Positions 44,443-52,150 of a stretch of 64,000 nucleotides of DNA are shown here, one piece after another (the stretch's first letter is position 1; the number at the start of each line of letters is the position of its first letter). The stretch is taken from assembly GCF_019977655.1 (NCBI RefSeq), contig NZ_AP024849.1:2761001-2825000 (forward strand), read 5' to 3'. The DNA comes from Clostridium gelidum. Lineage in GTDB: Bacteria; Bacillota; Clostridia; Clostridiales; Clostridiaceae. The notes under the pieces were generated by a model that was not told the DNA's origin, did no database searches, and saw only the letters and a list, made by a program, of their open reading frames with translations. The translations under genes were made by a program, and so were the position numbers.

Positions 44443-45385
44443 TTATTTCTATATAAAATTATACCCAACAGAGAATATAAGTTTTTCTGTTGGGTTTATT
44501 TTATCACTTAAATTATACTACCGCTACGCGTCGATTCTTTGACGCTTACGAATTATGTTGTAACTGATGAGGATAAGGTTTTTATGATTGGTGATTTTTC
44601 TTTATACAATATGCAAAAAAACTACAGAGATATGTAATAAGTTAAAAGGAACAAAGATACTGATTATGGGTAATCATGATGATAACTTAGAAAAGTATTA
44701 TTATGATTGTGGATTTGATAAGGTATCTGAATATCCTATAATTTTAGATGAATTTTGGATGGTTTCTCATAAACCATTATATTTAAACAAAAATATGCCA
44801 TATGCAAATATTTATGGACATGTACATGGAAATGAGATGTATGTTGATTATTCAAAACATTCATTTTGCGCATGTGTAGAAAGAATTAATTACACTCCGA
44901 TTTCTTGGGATGAAATAAAAAAAACAATTTCTAATTGTGACAGATAAAATATAAAGTGATTTATAATGAGATTCTCATGGCTAATATAAATACTTTAAAA
45001 TTTAATGATGGGATGAACAATATTAATTAAAAGGTAATAACATTAAATTATAAATGTTAATTGCTTTTTTTCACGCCACCATTGTGATAATAATAATTTT
45101 TAGAAATTACTCATAAATACATTAATAATATGAGTGACGAGAAGATTATTATTAATTCACAGGAGAGCATTCTCATACTTTTAGAAACTAAAAAAATAAG
45201 AAGGTCAAAATTATATCATAATAGCTAAATTCTGATGTTTCCTATAAATATTTAACTATTTTTATATTTTAATAGTTTTCTTTATACATATTTATCTATT
45301 AAAATGTGTTCATATAAGTAAAGTTTTATATGAATATTTAAAAATGGCTATGTTTTAGAATAGTGTTGAAAATATATGAATTTTT

Positions 45386-45427
45386 AAGGGAAGCCATTTT
45401 GACTTCCCTTAATCTGCCTTTTTTAAA
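45386..45427. terminator. Terminator-like hairpin
   Basis: AAGGGAAG pairs with CTTCCCTT over a 9-base loop; on the plus strand CTTTTTT follows ten bases later. It lies just past the HIT gene on the minus strand. The remaining bases between 44948 and 45450 are AT-rich and show no gene. Confidence 0.5.
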
Positions 45428-45450
45428 ATTGTGTAATTGTTCATTTAGAT

Positions 45451-45930
45451 TTACAGGCTATCTTTATCAATGTTTTTAAAATAAATTTTCAACCTATTGG
45501 CATACTCAATTCGTTCTTCTGGTTTTGATGACTCTCTGTCAGTTAAATACAAATTATCATCATTATATCTTGGAAACACATGCAAGTGATAATGCCAAAC
45601 ATCCTGATTTCCACAAGGTTCATTATGTTGCCTTGAAGATACTCCATCACACTTGTAAACCTCTTTAAGTGCAATAGCAATTTTCCTTTCTAATTTATGA
45701 ATCATTGCAGAAATTTCATCAGGTAAATCATAAATATTCTCAAAATGACTATTAGGAATAATAATTACATTACCCTTATTATTCTTATACTGGCCTGCAC
45801 TAATGAACGCCGTTATGTAATTATCCGTATACACAATGTCTGCTTGTTTAGTCAGCACATGTTCGTTTTCAACACCCCCAACAACTAAACAAAATGGACA
45901 GATATAATCTTTTCGTGCATGATTATACAT
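45451..45930 (-). CDS. HIT-family nucleotide-binding hydrolase
   Basis: A 159-residue histidine-triad protein. The triad is HYHLHVFPR; an N-terminal CPFC pair (YICPFCLVV) may bind zinc with a downstream His. HIT proteins hydrolyse nucleoside phosphoramidates or dinucleotides. The ribosome site is an unusual run of eight G residues before GATTTAAATG, so expression may vary with tract length. Confidence 0.9.
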   Translation of the reverse strand: MYNHARKDYICPFCLVVGGVENEHVLTKQADIVYTDNYITAFISAGQYKNNKGNVIIIPNSHFENIYDLPDEISAMIHKLERKIAIALKEVYKCDGVSSRQHNEPCGNQDVWHYHLHVFPRYNDDNLYLTDRESSKPEERIEYANRLKIYFKNIDKDSL

Positions 45931-46037
45931 TTAAATCCCCCCCCTATAGACAATTCATGATAATGCTACAATTGTGCAGTAAATTATAGTTAATTTATGA
46001 TCTAATTATAACATTTATTTTAACATAATGTATATAT

Positions 46038-46180
46038 TTATACAAATATTGTCTCTCTTTCTCTAGAGTCTGCTGTTTTTGTGTAAGCATAGGCTACATT
46101 GCATTGAACCATAAAATTCTTAACTTTTACTGATTCTTTATCATTTTCAAATAGTTCAAGCCATTTGAACCTGCATAAGG
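46038..46180 (-). pseudogene. Minus-strand gene remnant
   Basis: On the minus strand a frame without start codon reads FKWLELFENDKESVKVKNF and then QCNVAYAYTKTADSRERE before stopping at 46038. It has coding-like composition but no start or ribosome site and ends at the junction with the next fragment. I recognise no family. Confidence 0.35.
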
Positions 46181-46203
46181 ATAAAAAATATGAGCTTATA
46201 AGT

Positions 46204-46379
46204 ATAATGTCCATGAATGGAGTTTTACATATGAGTTATGCGTCTAAACATATAAGGAAGAAGTGTTTATTATATATTGGATTAATGTTATTTCCAATAT
46301 ATAATGTATTTGTATGATTAATCTTTATAAATTGGCAAAAATAGAATTGCGTAGTACATTTGTTAATTAAAATGCAATT
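46204..46379 (+). pseudogene. Decayed copy of the 3' end of the membrane-protein gene at 40.5 kb
   Basis: This stretch matches 40643-40819 over its whole length at roughly nine of ten bases, including the stop codon and AATTAAAATGCAATT just past it. One T is missing (GTATTTGTATG against GTATTTTGTATG), which breaks the frame, and no start is present. Confidence 0.88.
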
Positions 46380-46398
46380 AAATGCATAGACTGTATAA

Positions 46399-46587
46399 AA
46401 AATTCATGCTGGAATATTACAAGAAATATTTTCTGAAATACAAGCCGATACCATGGGATGTAGAAGGCATAAAGCATTAGAAGAATATAAAAAGAAGATA
46501 ATGATGCTGCCGCAAGATGTAATAGAAGTTATAGGAACAGAAATATTTGAGATAAATTCAATTGATGAGTTGAAGAAATATTTTTAA
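46399..46587 (+). pseudogene. 3' fragment of an unidentified gene
   Basis: An open frame without start reads HAGILQEIFSEIQADTMGC, then ALEEYKKKIMMLPQDVIEVI and FEINSIDELKKYF before the stop. It looks coding, but the 5' part is missing. I recognise no family. Confidence 0.4.
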
Positions 46588-46655
46588 ATACGAGAAACAT
46601 AAATTAGCAAAAATAATGATATTGATAATAAGAAACCATAAGCAATTAAAAATAG

Positions 46656-46988
46656 ATATATAGTTATAAACTGGTATTTCATATTTCATTTGATAATCAA
46701 AATCCTAAATTAACAATACATAAGGGACAATATGTTGATAAATTTGATAACCTTGTTGCTATAGCAGAGGCAAAAAACACCAATAAGTTTGTATTAAATT
46801 TTTGGGTTGAAGATTTAGAAAAAGAGCGAGAAAGAATAATAAATCTAAATATAAGCGATTTAGTGACTAAGGTTAAATATGTAAATAATGTAATGCCATA
46901 TTATTATTTTCAAGTTGCACACCCAGACGGTAATGCGGTAGAGATTACAGGTCAATATATACCTGAAGAAAGTGAATATATTACATGA
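46656..46988 (+). pseudogene. 5'-truncated VOC (glyoxalase-like) gene
   Basis: The frame opens after a stop at 46653 with no start codon. It reads KLVFHISFDNQNPKLTIHKG, FVLNFWVEDLEKERERI, YYYFQVAHPDGNAVEITGQ and stops at 46988. FWVEDLEKE and HPDGNAVEI are the second-half signatures of VOC proteins. The first beta-alpha-beta unit is largely missing. Confidence 0.75.
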
Positions 46989-47028
46989 AGACATTGGCAA
47001 ATTGGCTAAGAAAGAAATTGTAGCATAG

Positions 47029-47235
47029 AGCACAGGGATTTCAATAGATATAATAAGAGGGGGGATAAAAGTATTAAAAGAAACTATAATAGATAGTTTA
47101 AGCGAACTCTAAAATGTGCCACAGAATTTAATTGATCTTATAAATGAACAAGATAATATTGATGTATTAAAGTTTTGGACTAAAATTGCGGCGAGGGCTG
47201 AGAGCTTAGAGGAATTTGGAGAGAAAATAAAATAA
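47029..47235 (+). pseudogene. 3' fragment with internal stop, possibly Rpn/YhgA-like tail
   Basis: The frame reads GISIDIIRGGIKVLKETIID, SLSEL, a TAA stop, then NVPQNLIDLINEQDNIDVLK and ARAESLEEFGEKIK. This style of C-terminus is seen in recombination-promoting nuclease/YhgA-like proteins, but the assignment is weak. No start is present. Confidence 0.4.
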
Positions 47236-47385
47236 GTAAAGTGGAATAATTTCAAATATTGTATCTAACCAAGGTATTAAGTGTATTACTTTCAAATTCT
47301 AATTATTCATATAATCTACTCAAAATGTAGAATTAGTGCATCAATAGTAGATAAAAATTATGTAAATGTAAGAAAGGAACAAAAA

Positions 47386-47985
47386 ATGAAAAAACTTATT
47401 ATTATTGTAATGATTATATCCAGTACACTTTCTATAGTTGGATGTAGTTTAAGTAAGCCAATTAATCAAGAAAGTGATAGCGGTAGTACTGTAGAAGCAA
47501 AACAAGAAGATAGTTTAGGGTCTACACAAGACACATCAGATAAAGAAAATAACAACAATGAATCTAAAGAGTCAAAAACCAAGGATGCAAATCAAAAAAC
47601 TAACGATACAACTACTAATAAAACTGATAAAAAAGATTATTACACACAAAAACTTAATGATATTCAAACAAAAATAGATAAGGATTATAATTTCAATGAT
47701 ACAATTACCACAAAAGATATGAGAAATTCAAGTGGAGCACAGTATAAATTTTGGGATGATGCATTAAATGAAATCTACAAGGAATTGCAGAAGACTTTGC
47801 CTTCTAGTGATATGGAAAAATTAAAAAAAGAAGAATTAGCATGGATATCTCAAAAAGAAAGTGATGCAAAAAATGCAGCAGACGAAGCAAAAGGTGGAAC
47901 TCTTGAACCAGTTAATCATTCTCTATCATTAGCAGATTCAACAAAAAAGAGATGTTATGAATTAGTAAATAACTATATGCAGTAA
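47386..47985 (+). CDS. Lipoprotein with LprI-like (DUF1311) C-terminal domain
   Basis: ATG 47386 follows AGAAAGGA; the frame extends further upstream without a ribosome site. The signal ends SIVGCSLSKP, giving lipidated Cys at about residue 21. A Ser/Asp/Lys/Thr-rich linker (about 25-85) leads to a helical domain (YYTQKLNDIQTKIDKDY, AQYKFWDDALNEIYKELQ, EELAWISQKESDA) that matches the lysozyme-inhibitor LprI/DUF1311 pattern, though without its Cys pairs. It should sit on the outer membrane face. Confidence 0.8.
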   Translation: MKKLIIIVMIISSTLSIVGCSLSKPINQESDSGSTVEAKQEDSLGSTQDTSDKENNNNESKESKTKDANQKTNDTTTNKTDKKDYYTQKLNDIQTKIDKDYNFNDTITTKDMRNSSGAQYKFWDDALNEIYKELQKTLPSSDMEKLKKEELAWISQKESDAKNAADEAKGGTLEPVNHSLSLADSTKKRCYELVNNYMQ

Positions 47986-48049
47986 TTGTATTTAAATTAA
48001 GAAGTTAGATTAAATGATAATTAAGCAGTATGCTATTTACAAAATAGTT

Positions 48050-48178
48050 ATGACCAACTCGATTATAGGATGGGTTAGTGAAGCAGAGAATTTTTATAGA
48101 AAAACTGTTTCAGCAGAATACATTAAAAATGGTGAACCAGAAAACAGTATTTATTCAAATTTAATTTTTATGAAATAA
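48050..48178 (+). pseudogene. Probable 3' fragment of a methyltransferase-like gene
   Basis: A 42-codon frame ends AEYIKNGEPENSIYSNLIFM-K. The ending resembles the extreme C-terminus of some class I SAM-dependent methyltransferases. No ribosome site precedes it. The assignment is tentative. Confidence 0.3.
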
Positions 48179-48210
48179 ATTTTAAACTGATATTAATGGA
48201 GGGAAACGGT

Positions 48211-48312
48211 ATGAAAAAGGATCGTAATAACAGAACTAACATTATAGGTGCTGGCGAAGTTGGTTATGCCATTTCGGTTGATATGGACAAGAACAACATT
48301 CATAAGAGGTGA
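48211..48312 (+). pseudogene. 33-codon ORF, 5' fragment of a Rossmann-type gene
   Basis: ATG 48211 follows GGAGGGAAA. The peptide contains NIIGAGEVGYAISVDM, a GxGxxG dinucleotide-binding start. It stops after 33 codons just before the acetyltransferase gene. It is either the 5' remnant of a lost oxidoreductase gene or a leader peptide. Confidence 0.4.
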
Positions 48313-48319
48313 GGTAGAG

Positions 48320-49225
48320 ATGTATTATCATAGAACGTATATAGAAAAATCTGATGACTTCAATAAGATGTACGTATTGGTTTCATACTTGAATAGTTTA
48401 CATTTGTGTGATTGGTCATTAGGTAGATTGTTTGGATGGAAATATGGTAGATGGAGTAAAGAAAGTCAAATTGATTCACTATTTGAAAAACAGTCAGAGT
48501 TATTTTTTGATGATTCTAATGAATTATGTGGGATAATTATAACTGAAAATTTTGGAGAAAGTTATTATATTCTTTCTAAGAAAGAGAAAGAACTATTACA
48601 GTCAATGACTGAATTTTTGTTAGAAGGTGGAAACTTTAATAAATCGTATGTTATAACCCTCCCTGTGAATGATGAGTATCAAAAATATATTCTTGAAAGA
48701 AACGGATTCATTTGTTCTGGTGATGCTGATGTCACATGTACTTACAGTTCAGATGATATTGTTATACCAAATATAACAATACCAAATGAGTTCGTTTTAA
48801 CATCTCAAAAAGAGTATTTAGATGAAGATAAGGCAGAACTTTTAAGATTCTATGCATTTAATCCTAATGGTATTTATGATGAAATACTTGACCACGCATA
48901 CAAATATGCAAGGAAAAATCCTATAATACTTCCCGAATTTTGTGTGTTGTTACTGAATGAAAATGGTGAACCAGTTTCAACCTGTATGGGTCTCTTAGAT
49001 AAAAACAATCAGTTTATGGAAGTAGAGGTTGTTGCTACAAAAAAGGAATATGATAATAGAGGATTTGCCAAAATAGTAATTTCTGAATGTATTAAAAGAG
49101 GAATAAGCAAAGGTGTGAAAGAACTTTCAATATCTGCATGGGAGGAAAAAACAAGAAAATTGTATTCTTCTTTTGGTAAAACACAAGTTTTGAAAAAGAT
49201 AAATTATAAGAAAGGAGTTTCTTAA
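48320..49225 (+). CDS. GNAT-family N-acetyltransferase, 301 residues
   Basis: ATG 48320 follows GAGGTAGAG; the frame extends upstream into a region lacking similarity. The C-terminal 120 residues show a GNAT core: FCVLLLNENGEPVSTCMG, MEVEVVATKKEYDNRGFAKI (acetyl-CoA loop) and SISAWEEKTRKLYSSFGKT. The N-terminal half looks like a second, degenerate GNAT-like domain. The substrate is unknown. Confidence 0.85.
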   Translation: MYYHRTYIEKSDDFNKMYVLVSYLNSLHLCDWSLGRLFGWKYGRWSKESQIDSLFEKQSELFFDDSNELCGIIITENFGESYYILSKKEKELLQSMTEFLLEGGNFNKSYVITLPVNDEYQKYILERNGFICSGDADVTCTYSSDDIVIPNITIPNEFVLTSQKEYLDEDKAELLRFYAFNPNGIYDEILDHAYKYARKNPIILPEFCVLLLNENGEPVSTCMGLLDKNNQFMEVEVVATKKEYDNRGFAKIVISECIKRGISKGVKELSISAWEEKTRKLYSSFGKTQVLKKINYKKGVS

Positions 49226-49436
49226 CAAATTCCAATTTATTAATGAGATATAGGACTTTTTTTTATATATTATTGATATCTAAAAAATTCAATACTAAAT
49301 TAGAATATCGTGCTATCCATGGAAAAAATGTATTTGCAATATTTTTTATACTTAATTTGTAGATAATGCGATTTTTACAAAATATGCTATAATTAATGCA
49401 GAATAGTAAATTATTGTGAGGAGATGGTGTTTTCAT

Positions 49437-49652
49437 ATGGATAAAGTTTTTTACGGAATTGTGGCAATGATTAGCTTTTATATTTTTAATTTTCTTTTAA
49501 TGTTGATATTTGAGAAAATATTTCCAAATACATTTACTTATGCTGGTGTAGTGACTTTATGTGGTGTTATTATTGTTTGCACTTGTATTATAGTTGAAAA
49601 GTTAAATAAGATTATTCATCAACTTAATGATCAAAATAATAAAAATAATTGA
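49437..49652 (+). CDS. Small membrane protein, 71 residues
   Basis: Two helices (YGIVAMISFYIFNFLLMLIF and TYAGVVTLCGVIIVCTCII) and a polar tail ending in Asn/Lys repeats. ATG 49437 is used with GGAGA 13 bases upstream; GTG 49416 is an alternative. Its end lies just before the next acetyltransferase gene. Confidence 0.6.
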   Translation: MDKVFYGIVAMISFYIFNFLLMLIFEKIFPNTFTYAGVVTLCGVIIVCTCIIVEKLNKIIHQLNDQNNKNN

Positions 49653-49674
49653 AGCAATTATAGGAGGTAATAGC

Positions 49675-50190
49675 ATGGGATTAGAAACTCAAAGATTAGC
49701 TTTAAGAGAAATGACACAAGCAGATTTTTCGGCTCTTTGTAAAATTTTACAGGATGATGATGTAATGTATGCATATGAGGGTGCATTTAGTAGTGATGAG
49801 GTTCAAGGATGGCTTGACAGACAATTAGAACGTTATAAAGAACATGGCTTTGGGTTATGGGCGGTTGTTCTGAAAGAAACGGGTACAGTGATAGGACAAT
49901 GTGGATTGACAATGCAAGATTACAATAGTAACAAGATAATGGAAGTCGGTTATCTTTTTCAAAAAGAACACTGGCATCACGGATATGCAAGTGAAGCCGC
50001 AATCGCCTGTAAAGAATATGCCTTTGATAAACTGAATGCTAAAGAAGTATATTCTATTATTAGAGATACAAATATACCTTCACAAAATGTAGCAATACGA
50101 AATGGAATGACTTGTATTGCTAAGTTTATCAAGCATTATCGGGGCATTGATGTGCCTCATTTTCTATTCTCTGTTAAGAAGATATTATGA
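49675..50190 (+). CDS. GNAT-family N-acetyltransferase (RimJ/RimL type)
   Basis: A 171-residue acetyltransferase_3 protein. It starts LETQRLALREMTQADFSALC, has VIGQCGLTMQDY, and the acetyl-CoA site VGYLFQKEHWHHGYASEAA, ending with IRNGMTCIAKFIKHYRG. ATG 49675 follows AGGAGGT. Family members acetylate ribosomal protein N-termini, spermidine or antibiotics; the substrate here is unknown. Confidence 0.93.
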   Translation: MGLETQRLALREMTQADFSALCKILQDDDVMYAYEGAFSSDEVQGWLDRQLERYKEHGFGLWAVVLKETGTVIGQCGLTMQDYNSNKIMEVGYLFQKEHWHHGYASEAAIACKEYAFDKLNAKEVYSIIRDTNIPSQNVAIRNGMTCIAKFIKHYRGIDVPHFLFSVKKIL

Positions 50191-50264
50191 GTATAATGTG
50201 AAGCGGATAAATTCCAATTTAAGGTTGAGTAATAAAAATAGTAATTTGTGGAGAAGGTGAAATC

Positions 50265-50321
50265 ATGAAAATATTTTTACGTATGCATCCAAAGAATCGC
50301 TTATCCTCTGTGCAACTATAA
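50265..50321 (+). other. 18-codon ORF with ribosome site
   Basis: ATG 50265 follows GGAGAAGG and runs MKIFLRMHPKNRLSSVQL to a stop. It is either a leader peptide for the MBL-fold gene or a 5' gene remnant. Its end overlaps an inverted repeat (50305-50340). Confidence 0.3.
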
Positions 50322-50340
50322 AATTAATATTGTACAGAGG
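50305..50340. promoter_or_regulatory. Inverted repeat overlapping the MBL-gene ribosome site
   Basis: CCTCTGTGCAA pairs with TTGTACAGAGG (one mismatch). The right arm contains the GAGG of the ribosome site for the gene starting at 50353, so folding could reduce translation. Confidence 0.4.
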
Positions 50341-50352
50341 AGTGTATATTAA

Positions 50353-51168
50353 ATGAAAAGATTAAATAAACCAGTTATTACAAAAGAAACAATCAAGGCA
50401 ATGGAGGATATGTCATTTTTTACTCATGCTAAGATTTTTGACGATTTGCTAATTGTTGCACAAAAACAAACAAATTGTTTTGTATTAAAGACAAGTGATG
50501 GGTTGATAGTAATAGATGCTATTTGGCCAGTGAAAAAAGCTTTTGAGGCAATAGTAGGTGCGATTAAAGATGTAGGGTGGAATCCTGATACAATAAAAAA
50601 ACTGGTTTTGACGCATGGACATGTTGATCATACAGGATGTGGGAGATGGTTTGTTGAAAAATATAATGTTGATACATATCTTTCAGAAGTAGATGATATT
50701 TTTTGGAAAGAGCATCCAACAAAACCTGATAGACCGGAAACGTGGAAAGATTACAAAATTGATGCTTATATTCAGGATGGTAATACTATAACATTAGGTG
50801 ATAAAACAATATATGTATACGGTACACCTGGTCATACTCCGGGAGGATTAAGTTACATATTCCCTGTAAAAGAAGATGGAGAAATCCATATGGCAGCATT
50901 ATGGGGTGGTACGACACCACCGTGGACAAAGAATGAAGTGAAACAATATCTCAAGTCATTGGATTACTTTATATGTGAAGCAATACGTAAAAAAGTAGAT
51001 GTTGCTTTAAGCAATCATACAGCTGTAGATAATGGCTTGGAACGTATTATGTATTCAAAAACAAGAATGGACTATATGCCAAATATTTATATTATCGGGC
51101 AGAATGGATTTCAAAATTATTGTCAGGTATTTCGTACCTTGAGTTATGAGATGTTGGAAAGATTATAA
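50353..51168 (+). CDS. MBL-fold metallohydrolase
   Basis: A 271-residue metallo-beta-lactamase-fold enzyme. The metal motif is LTHGHVDHTGCGRW (HxHxDH), with further ligands in GTPGHTPGGLSYIF and SNHTAVDNG. It resembles the broad class of MBL hydrolases found in many bacteria; the substrate cannot be told. There is no signal peptide. A strong terminator follows. Confidence 0.9.
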   Translation: MKRLNKPVITKETIKAMEDMSFFTHAKIFDDLLIVAQKQTNCFVLKTSDGLIVIDAIWPVKKAFEAIVGAIKDVGWNPDTIKKLVLTHGHVDHTGCGRWFVEKYNVDTYLSEVDDIFWKEHPTKPDRPETWKDYKIDAYIQDGNTITLGDKTIYVYGTPGHTPGGLSYIFPVKEDGEIHMAALWGGTTPPWTKNEVKQYLKSLDYFICEAIRKKVDVALSNHTAVDNGLERIMYSKTRMDYMPNIYIIGQNGFQNYCQVFRTLSYEMLERL

Positions 51169-51262
51169 GTATTTAACGAGAATAGGAATTACAAAGCAAT
51201 AAAAGATATCTTCTATAAATATAAAATTTGTGTTATTGTAAAATTAAACTTTAGGAATAATG

Positions 51263-51306
51263 AAAGGGATATTTGATTCAGAATATTAGGAATCAAATAT
51301 CCCTTT
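51263..51306 (+). terminator. Rho-independent terminator of the MBL gene
   Basis: AAAGGGATATTTGATTC pairs perfectly with GAATCAAATATCCCTTT over a 10-base loop. Confidence 0.88.
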
Positions 51307-51403
51307 ATGCAATAAACTTTTTTAGGTATAAAATGTTACTGAACTTAATAATTTTAAATATTATAATGTTATTAAATAGGTTAGTATGCAGGAGGATGAT
51401 TTT

Positions 51404-51493
51404 ATGGGATTTAAAACAATAAAAAGAAATGTGAACATTTGGATGAAAAAAATTACACATGATACTGATCTAGCTAGAAATAAAACGAGCTAA
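51404..51493 (+). other. 29-codon ORF with strong ribosome site
   Basis: ATG 51404 follows GGAGGATGATTTT. The peptide starts MGFKTIKRNVNIWMKKITHD and is basic with amphipathic character. It could be a small protein or the 5' remnant of a lost gene. I recognise no family. Confidence 0.35.
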
Positions 51494-51634
51494 ATTGATA
51501 TAATGCTATAGGTGTTTATGCGCTAATCACGCTAAAAAAATATATTGAAACTTATAATTATATATGATATAGTCAATACAACAATCAAATCGCGCACGAT
51601 TAAATCTTACGAGAAGAGGATGAAATATGAGAAT

Positions 51635-52069
51635 ATGAAGTATGATAGTTTAAAGTTAAAAAATCAAGCATGTTTTTCATTATACGCGTGTTCCAAGGAA
51701 TTAATAAGACTTTATAAGCCTATATTAGATGAATTTAACATAACATATACCCAATATATTACATTGTTAGTGCTATGGGAAGAAGATGATATTCTAGTTA
51801 AGGATCTTGGCAGCAAGTTACTATTGGCATCAAATACACTTACGCCTTTACTAAAAAAAATAGAGAATGTAGGGTTAATTGAAAGAAGACGCGATAAAAA
51901 CGATGAAAGAAATGTTTATATTAAGTTAACAGAAAAAGGAATTGAAATGAAAGAAAAAGCATTAAAAATTCCAGAAGAAATTATTTCTAAAACTGGAATT
52001 ACCGAAGAAGAAATTACTGATTTAAAGGTAAAATTAGATGCTATATTAATAAAATTAATTGATGCATAA
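51635..52069 (+). CDS. OhrR-like MarR-family redox regulator
   Basis: A 144-residue winged-helix repressor. The N-terminus NQACFSLYACSKELIRLYKP matches OhrR, with C13 at the position of the peroxide-sensing Cys15 of Bacillus OhrR; a second Cys is at C19. The HTH is LLASNTLTPLLKKIENVGLI and the wing has RRRDKNDERN. The frame is open upstream, with ATG 51620 as an alternative. It lies 81 bases before the MBL/flavin-reductase fusion gene, a plausible target. Confidence 0.88.
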   Translation: MKYDSLKLKNQACFSLYACSKELIRLYKPILDEFNITYTQYITLLVLWEEDDILVKDLGSKLLLASNTLTPLLKKIENVGLIERRRDKNDERNVYIKLTEKGIEMKEKALKIPEEIISKTGITEEEITDLKVKLDAILIKLIDA

Positions 52070-52150
52070 CAAAAATAATAAGAAGATCAAATAATAAACA
52101 TAACATGTCGGAAAGCCAATTATAAAAAATATGATTAGGAGGAATTATAA

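Larger units (their letters stand above)
41980..44549 (+). mobile_element. IS66-family insertion sequence, copy A (2570 bp)
   Basis: Terminal inverted repeats start GTAAGCGTaaaaaaattaac at 41980 and, complemented, GTAAGCGTcaaagaatcgac at 44549. The 8-bp duplication GAATTATG flanks it exactly at 41972-41979 and 44550-44557, the size expected for IS66. It carries tnpA, tnpB and tnpC. Its three proteins are identical to those of copy B at 54.96-57.53 kb, so the copies are probably recent. Confidence 0.97.
41856..44947 (+). pseudogene. Metallophosphoesterase gene split by IS66 and frameshifted
   Basis: The 5' part (ATG 41856, ribosome site AAGGAGA) encodes MSKIFFIGDTHFGDSQIIDY with the first metal motif GDTHFGD. 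It is interrupted after codon 41 by the IS66 element at 41980-44549. After the element the frame resumes with VVTDEDKVFMIGDFSLYN but stops; the true continuation lies in the +1 frame (KLKGTKILIMGNHDDN, SHKPLYLN, IYGHVHGNEM). An A7 tract in GCAAAAAAACT is the likely frameshift site, one base longer than needed. All calcineurin-type motifs (GDxH, GD, GNHD, H, GHxH) are otherwise present. Confidence 0.92.

Noticed and set aside
44588..44947. Independent 119-residue protein starting at TTG
   Set aside because: It carries only the second half of the metallophosphoesterase motifs (GNHD, GHVHG) and is the frameshifted 3' part of the gene split by IS66.
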